From the NCBI GenBank assembly GCA_002633005.1, contig NMRA01000672.1, positions 47,119 through 111,118 on the forward strand: a stretch of 64,000 bases of DNA. The letters run 5' to 3'. A program made the translations under genes and the position numbers. The notes under the pieces were generated by a model. It saw only the letters and a program-made list of their open reading frames with translations, did not search any database and had not been told where the DNA came from. How positions within the stretch are numbered: position 1 is the first letter of the stretch; each line of letters starts with the position of its first letter. This DNA is from Phoronis australis (Eukaryota > Phoronida > Phoronidae). Of the stretch, positions 24,301-36,300 are shown one piece after another.

Positions 24301-27300
24301 TCAATGAGGGATTTACTTTTTATAATCCAATGTGTCTGAAATGGTCAGGAAAGAATGTTTTTACAAACAGGCAGCCGCTACCACTGACACTCATCTCTGT
24401 TCCCCCAAAAAAAAGCCAGAGTCATAAAAGTCCTGGCACTGAGGTAAGTGCCTATTTGTAATCCCAACTGGTGAGAAGCATTCACAGGTGCATCTTGGGA
24501 AATGCTATGTACCGCCTAATCTAAATGGAATAGGCTGGTGAAGATGTTGGGTAATATTGTACTTCAAGCAAAACTCAATGATGAAGTCACTTTAACTGAC
24601 TTGAAATTTGTTTTAACTACTGTCAGGCAGGTTGGAGCGAATATTTGATCAAATGATACATTTGGCCTTTAAAATTATTATCAGAACAAAAAACAAGCTA
24701 AAGCAATAGCACTCTCAAAAAGTGCACTGTAATTAAAATGCACACCAGCTGAATTTTGAGTGACACCAAGGCAGAACTGACGACAGATTTAAAAGTAACG
24801 ATCAATCATAATCTTTTTGCAGAGTAACACCTCTTATAATCAAAATGGCAGCTAAGATTCCACTTCCTGTTCTGAATACCTCATTCAAGAGGTAGTATCG
24901 AATATCATTATGAGACGGACTTCACGTAGAGTTCAAAAATTCAATTCCTACTTGACCTTGCACTTCAGTGGCAATCATTAAACGGGCTTTGAACTTACTC
25001 CGNTGGTGGTTGTAATGAGATGAAACATAAATGGATGAGTCCAAATTGAAAAGGGGGGTAACTTATGGGGGAATGAGAGTGAGTTTGCTATAAAGTGTCA
25101 TAATTCATGTCCACACAACTGGTCTCCCTAGAGCAACTTGCTTCAGAGCAACTTTCCCCTGTTCAGCCGAGTGACCACACTTCACACCCTACACCTTGAG
25201 ACAAATATGGCGCAAAAATGACTAGACACCCCCTTTTAGTGTAACTGAGCAACTCACAGCTGGTAATTACTTCTGAAGGTTGCATCCACTCTAGGACTTG
25301 TTACCCTTAGCCTCTGTAAGGTGGGGTAAGGTTTCACATGCGTCCATTTGCCCCAGTACAACTAGCGTTCACACTACCACTAAAACTAGTGACAACTCAT
25401 TCTAGGATTAACTTGTTCTGGATTAACTCATGGTGTGAACAGCACTAACTGGTCTAAGATGACAGAAAATTATCCAGTTTGAGACAGTCTATAAAGTTTG
25501 GAACGCACGCATTTTCTCGATTTTGAAGATTGAGACATAGGAGATTTGGGTGTTGATATTCTTTAAATATCAGAAGACACTGTGTGTTGCATCAACGGAG
25601 TCCAAACATAGACTTGTCAGTTCATAAAATGGTCGAAAATAGTCACTGATGCACTGAACATTTACATGCGTCCCCAGAGTGTAAATGATCGTTTATGGTT
25701 GAGTGTAATTTATGAATTTGGGACGGCCAACATTCTAAAATTCGATGCATGCTCCTAGTTTAATAATAATGATAATAAGCTTTATTTATAGAGGATAAAA
25801 TAAATAGATATAAAACATGCTTTAGCCAAAGGCTAAAATACAGTAGGGTTCTCTACACCCTACAGCAAAAATCAAATTATAAATTAAAATAGATAAATAG
25901 ATTAAATTAAATTACATAAAATTAAACGGTATTTACAAATTGGATTTCCAGACTGAATTAACAATAAATAAATAATAAATAATAAATAAATAAAAAAACT
26001 ATATGGTATATACATTGGAGTGACAAAAAGGAAGGACAGCCTCCTTTAGACTATTTGGCAAGTTGTTCCACTGTTGAATGGCCTGAATAAAGAAGGACTT
26101 AGAGTATAACGAAGTTCTGTCTTTAGGCAAACCCAAATTGTTTGAGGTAGAAAATCTTGTCCTGACTATTCGGTGGCTATTTCGAACAAGTACAAGGTTA
26201 CGGGAGAAATAAGTCGGTACATTATTGTGAAAACACTTATGCATCATACAAAAACACCTATATATATAATTAGTTTTTCACTGACCCAAACTGGTGAATT
26301 TTTACCATAAGCTAAAAAATAAATGCCCAGGCCAATACGAAATCAAGGATTGAGGAGACAATTCTCAGAGACACCATACAGGTGGTAACGACTAATTCAC
26401 AGGCAAGATGTAATTTGCATGGCATCACTGTTCGACGTAGCCACATATCAACATATCATTATACAAACCTCCCATTAGAGTTCCGATTTCAGTTTCGATA
26501 AATCAAGGCTAATCCAAATATCAATCTGCGGTCCATTTTTAAAATGTTTTGCCAGCATCACCACCCGCAGGCCAATTACCTCCCATGATTCAAACTTACT
26601 ATTCACCAATGTGTACCAGACAACCAAAACCAGAACGCATCTATTTTAACTAATTTTTATTGTATTCTGTTAAAAAATGTGGTGGAATCTTGATGTCAAA
26701 TTTTCCAGCAGTGTGTTACATAACATGCTCCTCCTTCAAATTTCACTTTGGGGTATTAAGATCAATCCAATAATCCATTCTTTGGGTGCATATATTAAAC
26801 TCTGATAATCGCTCAAGTGTTGGTGGGGTACACAAGTCAAGTGGCATTGTTGTGTCGCTTAACAGCTACACAATAGAGGTTGTGGTAAATCAACAAAGGA
26901 ACAGCAATTGAAATGGCCGTCATTTAATCTTTTCTCCAGTTGTAGTTAACAATTTTTTGCTGTTCAAACAACAGAAAAGTTTATTTTTCAATGAGGGATT
27001 TACGTTTTATAATCCAATGTGTCTGAAATGGTCAGGAAAGAATGTTTTTACAAACAGGCAGGCGCTACCACTGACCCCCACCTCTGTTCCCCAATCCCCA
27101 AACAAAAAAGCCAGAGTCATAAAAGTCCAGGCACTGAGGTAAGTGCCTATTTGTAATCCCAACTGGTGAGAAGCATTCACAGGTGCATCTTGGGAAATGC
27201 TATGTACCGCCTAATGTAAATGGAATAGGCTGGTGAAGATGTGCTTCCAGCAAAACTCAATGATGAAGTCAATTTAACTGACTTGAAATTTGTTCTAACT

Positions 27301-30300
27301 ACTGTCAGGCAGGTTGGAGCGAATATTTGATCAAATGATAGATTTGGCCTTTAAAATTATAATCAGAACAAAAAACAAGCTAAAGCAGTAGCACTCTCAA
27401 AAAGTGCACTGTAATTAAAATGCACACCAGCTGAATTTTGAGTGACACCAAGGCAGAACTGACGACAGATTTAAAAGTAACGATCAATCATAATCTTTTT
27501 GCAGAGTAACACCTCTTATAATCAAAATGGCAGCTAAGATTCCACTTCCTGTTCTGAATACCTCATTCAAGAGGTAGTATCGAATATCATTATGAGACGG
27601 ACTTCACGTAGAGTTCAAAAATTCAATTCCTACTTGACCTTGCACTTCAGTGGCAATCATTAAACGGGCTTTGAACTTACTCCGTGCCAACTTGCCAAAC
27701 AATATGTCAAATGAAACAAAATGTTAAAATCTGTAAATCTGAATACAGAGAGAATCCCTAAACTTGTGATCATTTCATAATGAGGATTTTGTATCTAAGT
27801 TGACCCATCTGCAAGCCTGCAGTGTTCCCAAAACTAGCAATTATCCATTTCTCAAAGGCTTGCCACATAGCTTCACATATTCAAGGACCGATCTTAAGGG
27901 TGACATCAGCCTGGACCAAGGGAGAGCAATAATGCCGAAGGTAGAGGGCAAAATTGCTCTCTCAAGGATCTGATATACTTCCGAGGGATCGATCCATATT
28001 TCTTTTAGAACAGGACCACAGATGCTTCTTTGCTGTGATTTTTCCGTCATTTATTAGAATAACTTGTTCTCATCTGCTTTGATGTACTGACATCGTCTCG
28101 TTTCGTGGTCAGGGTTTAAGATTTCTACAGCATCTGATTGGTCAGTTCGTGAATAGCCAAATCAGACACCAAGGAGACATAAACAGAAAGGGATGTTCGT
28201 CATTAAGATAATCAATATGAAAGTTATATCGGAAGTTGTCCAACCGTGTTACAGTCAACTAGAGGATCCAACTGAAGTATCAGTGGTCATGCAGTAATAC
28301 AGTTGTGTTTATATTTTAGGGTAACAACATTAGAATACACACTATGGGGATACTAATGATCTAAAGATATCTTTTTACTTATTTTTAAGTAAGTAAACGA
28401 AAATATGCTGCCAACATAAACAAATAATGCTTATCTTTGGTGTGAAATTTGATTTTCATTTTCAGTGATTTGACTTGTTTATTATTGTAACACATCGTAA
28501 ACATATACAGAAATTTTGTCAAATTTCTCAAGAAAAATAACTAACAGTAAATGTTTACTTTGTTGTCAACGTAATGTGTATGGTGCATATGTACAACATT
28601 TGTAGCTTTGTAAGTTTTCGAAATAAAAAATTGTCATTTTCGCGGCATTTTGGTCCAAAGCTATCCCTGAAAGTTTGACCAGTTCACTTCACACTGTATA
28701 GTGTTCACAGAATAACTGACATAATGTCTATATTACGGCCAAATACAACGAAACGTGTCGACTATTAAAAATTTTGCGCCTTGCATGCTTTTATACAGAT
28801 ATGCAATAGACTTAGAAAAATGAATCGCAGACTAAACTCGCTGAATATGCATTCACCATCACAGTAGTCGAGGAGAAGCTTAATGAACCCAGGCATTGAC
28901 TTCTAGATGCAACTCACTTGCAATGCACTTGAGGTGATACATTTTCACTCAAGGATTGAAAAAAAATATTTACATCCCATAATTCAACATTTCAACTTCA
29001 CCGAACAATCACTTTAGTTGCCGACATTTTGTTAAGGTAAACTTGTAAGCTCACGAAACCCTCGCCTTTCACTCATGCGATTTTGTGTGGTATTCATTTT
29101 TGCGAGTTCCTCATGTCTACGGTTAACATGTGATTTACCTGGTTAACTTGCGATTTCTTCAGCAGGAACACCTGTCCGGAGCTGGTCGATGCAATCTGTT
29201 CGTATGCCTTGTAACCGGGGTGAGATGTGTTACCGCAGTCGCCAGTCATCACAAACACCACCTGTGGGACAAATGGGGCACTACTCAAAGTGATAGATAA
29301 ACTGTAACCTGTAGCTACAGATAGGCACTCTCTAAGCTAAGGAAAAGAATAGCATTCTCCATTGTTCACAGGAGAGGATAAAACAGTAAAAAACTGAGCT
29401 TAAAACAAAAATGGCATAAGTTTTGGTCTATACTTGACTCATTTAAAGTCTGTGCCTCACCATTAAGACAAGAAAAACACCCGCAAGCATGACTTTTAGC
29501 ATTTTTTATTTCAAAAGGTACACCAACATATCTACTTAAGGTAGCTTTTTTAAAAAATTGCCCAGGTTGCTTATTCATTGGCAAACAATAGTTTATGACA
29601 TTAATCCTTTAAGAATGGGCGTCCACAGGCAAGTAATGGTGTGTTGAGTCCATTTTGGGCTTGGAGGGGTCTCGGAATTTTGCAGACAGTTGAAAATCAA
29701 GTGTCCTACACAAACAACAGGCCTTTTGAAATTGACATGCAAAGTCAGTGAAAGTAGTTCTCCGTGAACCCAGCTCTTAGTCAAACAACTATCCAGACTT
29801 TTGTAACTAAACACAGTTTAACAAAAGGTTTATAGTGATGAGACAAAATAGTTTTATTACCCTTATGTATAGCTGAATAGCCAAGCCCAGAATGCCAAGG
29901 TCAGCCCTGATCCCTCTTCCCCCAACAACAGAAGCTAGGCTAACCCCAACGTAAACGCCGGGTAATCAAAATCTAAACATGATTCAAATTTTAAACTCAA
30001 TTTCATAATCTTACCTGACTCTGCTTCTGCTGAATCAATGTCAGTACTTGTTCGGTGAGCTGGAAGTCTTTGGAGCGGGCGTCCGTGAATACATAGATGT
30101 AGGAGTTCGGTAGCGACACATTGAGAGCTTGCTGAATGGCCGTGATACTCATTTCCGGGCAGTCACCACCCCCTTGAACGTACAGTTCACGCAGCTGATA
30201 CTGGAACTCTTCGGGATTCTTGGTGACTGTGACTGGGCCCACCTCTGTAGCAGACAGTAATGAACATGATAAATGAGACTTCTTTTTCCCGTACAGTCAT

Positions 30301-33300
30301 AGCAACATTTCAACGCATAGGAATTGTAGTTCTTTCCTGGACTGAACATTCGTTAGCCACTGCCAAACTGTTTCAAGCTTCTGCGACACCTGGAGGCGTG
30401 TCTCGCTGTTAAGGCAAACGGAGGGAAACTTTGAACAGTACCAGGTCTCCCGTATGTAATAGGGGATGGATGGTCAATTTTTTCAAACAAGCTTGAAAAA
30501 GTCAACATTGGCCAACACAGTGTTACTTAATTTAAATCTTCAATGAAAGTCCGGGAAATTAGAACTTTTAGGGCCTAAAGCCTCACTCCCCTATGAACAA
30601 AATTTAATAATCACACTGCGAAGTCCCTTCATGAGGTACAAAAATTTCCCCCAATACACTCTTCAAGGTTAGAATATGCAAAACTTTTGGTGGTCACAAT
30701 GAGGGCGAATTTTTCCATCAATGAAAAAATTCCCATCCCAGAAACCTTTTTCACACCAAAACGCTTATAACTCCTAAACTAAATTTAAAAGCTTTAACTC
30801 CCGATACAAACAGTTCATAACTAGTTATATCTGCAGTGTAGTCTTAACCCATTGCATGTAATTACAACAGTTGTAACTGGTTATGTATAACGAACAAATT
30901 CAATAGCACTAAGGACTAGACTGAATAAAATTAAAAGCTAGGGTTTTACAGCTTAAAGTAATTGTGAAACATATATACCAGTTACATAACACTGATGACA
31001 TATTTTTATAACTTAAAAGTTATAACCAGGTTAGCATGGTAAGACCACAGCTTAGCTTTCATCTATACACCACCATTTTTTCAGTCAAAACCAATTAAAA
31101 CAAATTATTTTACTGTTTAGGTAGTTATAAGTGTGTAAAGTTTGAACTGGCGTGGAAATATAGATCACATTTTAAGTCTGGTATGCACGCCACCTGTTGG
31201 CCACATCATTAGGTCGCATGATGAGCCCAACAGGTGGCGTGCAGACCAGACTTAAAATTTTGTGTTTAAGGAGCTATAAACCCACCTTCCATCACAAAAA
31301 TGAACTTTTGATCAAGACCACGTACAGTTCTGAAATTGGTTTCAATTTCTTCCTTATTCAAATTAGAAGAGATTTCAGGGCTTCCAAAGAACTAAGGGGG
31401 TGTTCAATGCTTGAGACCAGGGTCTGTAGAAAGTTCACTTGTCACGGTGGGTCATTTTAGTCACTGAGCATGGCTTCAAGGAATTAAGAGCTGCCAGATC
31501 TTTGCAAATCTTAAAATCACTTCTCACCTAAACAAAAAAAGTTGAGACCGCGCACTTTTATACCAGTGGGTGGACTACATGAAAACCTGGCTTCTTGGAT
31601 GGAACACAGTTTTATAAATAAAACATGAAATAGAAAAGTCAAAAATTTTGGGCAAAGGAAAAACCTACATCAATTTTTGTAGTGTTGACCATAATCATTA
31701 TAACTGTTTACATCAAGTGTTTTGGCCGGAAACTGAGTCCAACAGCAAACAGATGCATTGTTATTTTTTCACGTGCTGAAGGTCAAAGTTCATGCATTTC
31801 AAACATAACACAGTACTTAAACTACAGAATATGTCAGTTTCCATAGTAACAAAATCACATAAAATGTGCTTCTTAAGCAGTTGACATGAAACTGCAACTC
31901 TGCTTACATATACATTCTACCCTACTCCAGGAAATTTATTTTATACTTCATGTGAAAAATGTTCAGAAAGGCTCAAGTTCCTTGCAGGAGTGCACGTACT
32001 CTGGAGTCATAGCTATATTACAGAACTCCAATAAATTGTCCAGCAAGAAACAAAGAAAGAAATGTTAGTTTAATCAGCAACACATGACGTCAGCCAAGTA
32101 GATTGAAACAAAAACCATGTTCAAGTGGTTGGCGTCTCCTATTTACTTGTCAATGATTTGTAGGCCCACTGAGAATACACATGTACTTTAGTAAAGGGAT
32201 ATTTCCACTATACCCAACATCTAAAATGTTTCTTTTCCATTAGCTCCACCTAGTGTCACAATTAATTACCATATTTTATGAATCCCATGCTCATATCTCC
32301 ATATCCACGTAGAAAATGCTCATTTCAAGCAAAAAATGATAAATTGGAAAGTGAATCAATTCCACAGCAGGTACATAATCTACATTATAAACTAGAAGCA
32401 TGTCCACAGCCAACTCCAAGGCAAGACCAGTTAATGAAACTAGATCAGTTTACACTGTCAGAATGTCTTCAATTTCCTGCAGTTACCCACATGGACTGAA
32501 CAAAATTTTGGTGACTATAACTCTCAATAATTTAATTCACTGTCTAGTCTATTTGAACCAGGCTCCTAGTGTTATCTAGAGCATTCACACTACACATCTG
32601 ACAGTGGTTTTGAAATGCAGGTATCAATCAAGTCCACTAAATGCATTCCTTGCACTGTATTGTCTAGCATCACTGCATGCTGATACACAGTCCAACCACC
32701 TGTCAGGCATCAAAGAGTTACTACTGAGGTCATAGCTCATGAGATAATTGCTCTGCTCTACAAAAGGGAACTTAGATCAGCTTTCTGAACATAGTAAGCA
32801 CAAGCTACACTGATTCTTGTACTTATCCAATAATGACCAAACAGACAGAACAGAACAAAATGGCTGAACAACACAACAAATTACANCCCCCCCCCCCCCA
32901 CTCCATTACCATACCCTTTGTGTTTCCAATACAATAAACTGGTGGAAATATTTACAGATCCATTACTTTAGAATAACAAAGATTTACATGCTCAAGCTCG
33001 AATAACTCGGGCATGTCTCTAGGAAAAGACTTGACTTGCTACATCTTGTGCCACAATTGCTTTGATGTCTTAGGAGATTGCACAGGCAAAATCAAGTACT
33101 TTTTGGCAACTCACAACCACTGTCAGTATCTGAATACATAGTATGTTTTGCAGTGCAGTTGATGCAAATAGGGCAAACAACTAACTTTATTTTTTGAGCT
33201 CACCATATCAATGTGGTATCAGGCATGCAGTTTCGTACCACAGAATAAACATAGTGCTTTATTTAAAATAATTAACATGAAAACTTAATTTCAAACATTT

Positions 33301-36300
33301 AAAGGATAAATCGTCTAAATACTAAGGGTTACAACTGACAATTACGTAAATTACAGAAAGATTTTTCTGGATACCTCACATAAATTACTGATCAGATTCC
33401 ACTTGTTACCAACGGTGTCAAATTGCAACGTCTACAAGACATTCGGTAATGGTCTGATATAACGTCCCCGAATTTTGAGAACCAGTTTTCTCACATGACT
33501 TAGAATGTGTTGCGACATATTAATAACACTGAGTATGTAATTTTTTTATATTACATGGGCGAATCACAAAATAGTGCAAAGTAGACATCCATATGCCTTA
33601 CATTTTATCGTCTGCAAAACACTAAAACAACCAAACACGCGCCAACTAAACAATGCCGGAATTCCGAGAAGGTGACAAGGTTATGATTGACAAATCAGAA
33701 GTCGCACTTGTACGTACTCCCAGTCGGAAGGACATGCAAACAACTTAAAGTTAAACGGACCCATCTTTGGTGGCGAATTACATATCCATGTTCATTCAAA
33801 TGGAAACGAGCCCCAACTCAAGAAACGCTACGTGACTGTCTAGCTGTGCTGTCTCAAGATGACTATTAATTACAAACATCTTTTTAAGTTTTAATATTAC
33901 AACTTCAAAGACTATTTATTAGATTCTAACTTCAATATTTGCTACAAAAGCTGAATGCTATTTACAATTGTTAAGCTTAAAATAAAACTATTAACAAAAA
34001 GTAACTGAATTACTTTACATTGCGCAAGCGTGTTTTTAAAAAAAAGTTGCGCTATGTGGTTGAAAGTTTTAGACACATCGAGTTTTTCAGCAGAAAAGAT
34101 CGTTTTTACGGTTCATTTGAGAAAACAAATCCTACACTCATCTCAGATTTATGACATGGGCAAAACCTATTGGAAATTTCGTCAAAATTCCTTGGCAAGC
34201 CTCGGGATTTTGACGAAATTTCCAAGAGGTTTTGCCCATGTCATTAACCTGAGACTCGTGTAGGATTCTCCATTTCTCCACTGAGTAACGGGCATCAAAC
34301 TGATTCTCAAAATACGGGCACGGTATACCACACATTCAACGTCAACAGTTTGCAATCAACAGCTATAAGTTGTGAAAAAAGCATAGCATAGCCAATGTTA
34401 TTCGCAGGCACAAAATAGCATGAATTCAATGTTTCATTTTTGGCTGAACGAACATTAAGCGGCCCAATGGTGTTGTTTTTGCAATTTGAGTAAACAATTC
34501 ATTTATGAACCTTTCCTGTTCCACCCACTCTCGTTTTAACTGGTCAATTGTAAGTATGTTAACTTGTTGAACAGTTGATGTTTTTGCAATAAACAAGTCA
34601 GACAGGTTTAACTGACCATGAAAACAGTTAAGGTTAATCACATGCTGAATTCAGTCTAATTAAGTTAGTGCAACCATATGGCCTATGGTACAGCCAATGG
34701 GCCTGTCTATGCACATAACAATGCTTGAATAATCATTGACAACTAAATACCAGATTATCAATACAGTAACTTTACAGAATAACCTCTCAAAAATTGAAGA
34801 ATCTGTTGTATGTAGGTTTTCTAGGTAATGGCCTCTACATTAAAAGTTAACAACAGTAATGGCTAGATATAACGTCGTGAATAACGAGCATCAAACTGTT
34901 TCTCAAAATAACGGCATGTTATATCCAACGACTGCCCTTTACGATGACAATGTATTGTCCACCATGGCAGTCTATTCTTAAAATAGTAAAGAATAAGCGA
35001 TGAGGTTTATGTAATTTGAACAAGTAATGCCAACTTTTGGTTTATGTAAGACTTGATAAACGCCGTCTATTGGTCACATCACCTAATCTGTAGTAAAGTC
35101 TGAAAACATCTCTGTCCCCACTGGGACGGTTAGCAGAAAGTCCCGCGTTTGGGAAAGAGATGTTCAGAATTCACCATAGGTTACGCGATGCGACCAACAT
35201 GGAGCATATATGAAGACTAATAGTTCTTATTCTAATATAATATCAACACACAGATTTATAACAATACAACCCTTATTACTTACTGGCTAAGAAGAGAATA
35301 CATGCAGAAAGCTTTGACAATAAAACTCATTTAAAAAAATTGAACTAGAGCTAGTGTTGAGTACTTCAGTGTCTGATCTTTTAAGGTCATGAAACACGTA
35401 GGTCTTTTGACATCAGGGCATGGGATATAATCTCTGGACTCAAAATTCAACTAAAAAATTGACCAATTGCATGCGGCACACTGCTGACCGGTCAGTGTGA
35501 AAAATACATGGAGTTGCAGTGGAGTCAGTGGCAAAGCGACAAATGGGATTTTTGCTTGGATCATATACCCGAACTCAGAACTTGTTTACTTGGCCATCAG
35601 TGCAACTGGTATCAATTTGAAGGATATTATGTAAAATTACATTTTAATGCTATCTTCCATGAAATAGTCATTGTACACTAATCCACCAGTCTAATTGCAC
35701 CATACAGCAGTAACCAAACCCCAGGCTTCACACTATTTACTCCAGACCCAGTCCAGCAAAATATTTACTTATTACCCAATCTCCTGGCACAAAACTGTGA
35801 CTGGTTAACACCAATCCCACTAATGGGCTGAAAGCTGTTCCTCAGAAGCATAATAAATCCAGAGCAATAAACCCAGAGCAAACAACATTCAATGGAGTGA
35901 GATCTCACCTCAATAATAATATTTGTGTATTGGTGGTACATTGCATCATGAAGAGTAATCAAATCTGTGCTTTCTGGCTAGTAACTACTCTCATGATAAC
36001 TTCAGCATTAGAATTTCCAGTAATTTTCCAAGGCTAAAATGACCACCAGGGGCGCTGGCGTATTGGTCATTCAGAACACCATGTTAAAAAATCTATTCTT
36101 GAGACGGCGAGACTGTGTGTATCTGTGCTACAAATGATATGGCCAAAGACTAAATTTATTCACTTATAACTTAATTACAAGATGCAAGGAATCTCAAACC
36201 ATATTTTCAATAATTAGACACTGTCACTCAGAAATGCATGCTTTTTTGCACTTTTTACTTTGAACTGCTAGCATTATCAGTATCCAGTTTGGACAGTAAC

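Larger units (their letters stand above)
22783..25002. repeat. Tandem near-duplicate pair 1, copy A
   Basis: 2,220 bases nearly identical to 25004-27684. It begins tggtggctgtaatgag and ends gaacttactccg directly against the N at 25003. Relative to copy B it lacks about 468 bases (25905-26372 of copy B) covering the coding tail of a LINE. The last ~300 bases are almost identical to copy B, while earlier parts differ by substitutions and small indels. It is best read as one haplotype of a heterozygous region placed beside the other. Confidence 0.85.
25004..27684. repeat. Tandem near-duplicate pair 1, copy B
   Basis: 2,681 bases starting tggtggttgtaatgag and ending gaacttactccg, after which the sequence continues as unique intron. 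It contains a 3' LINE fragment with coding tail, plus copies of two dispersed repeats (about 25490-25755 and 26800-27205) also found in other introns of this gene. Confidence 0.85.
21979..29138 (-). other. Intron 3 (7.2 kb as assembled)
   Basis: It separates the VWA core from the last VWA helix. Most of it is the tandem pair 22783-25002 and 25004-27684, described separately; if that pair is an assembly artefact the true intron is about 2.2-2.7 kb shorter. The ends, 21979-22782 and 27685-29138, hold one unexplained 69-codon reading frame (27841-28050, minus) and a dispersed-repeat copy at about 28985-29105. Confidence 0.75.
33457..34329. mobile_element. Putative non-autonomous DNA transposon with inverted ends
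   Basis: About 870 bases flanked by imperfect terminal inverted repeats of roughly 34 bases: left GATATAACGTCCCCG then ATTTTGAGAACCAG; right, as complement, GGTATACCGTGCCCG then ATTTTGAGAATCAG. It contains an internal hairpin (34128-34267) and a 31-codon frame at 33653-33748. No transposase is present. Boundaries and target duplication were not resolved. Confidence 0.5.

Noticed and set aside
34030-34335. Opposed reading frames with near-identical peptides on both strands
   Set aside because: They are produced by the 64-base-arm hairpin reading the same way on each strand, not by genes.
36040-36058. CTCF-like site tgaccaccaggggcgctgg
   Set aside because: Close to the vertebrate CTCF motif but one G short in the core, and the species is unknown; not strong enough to list as a feature.
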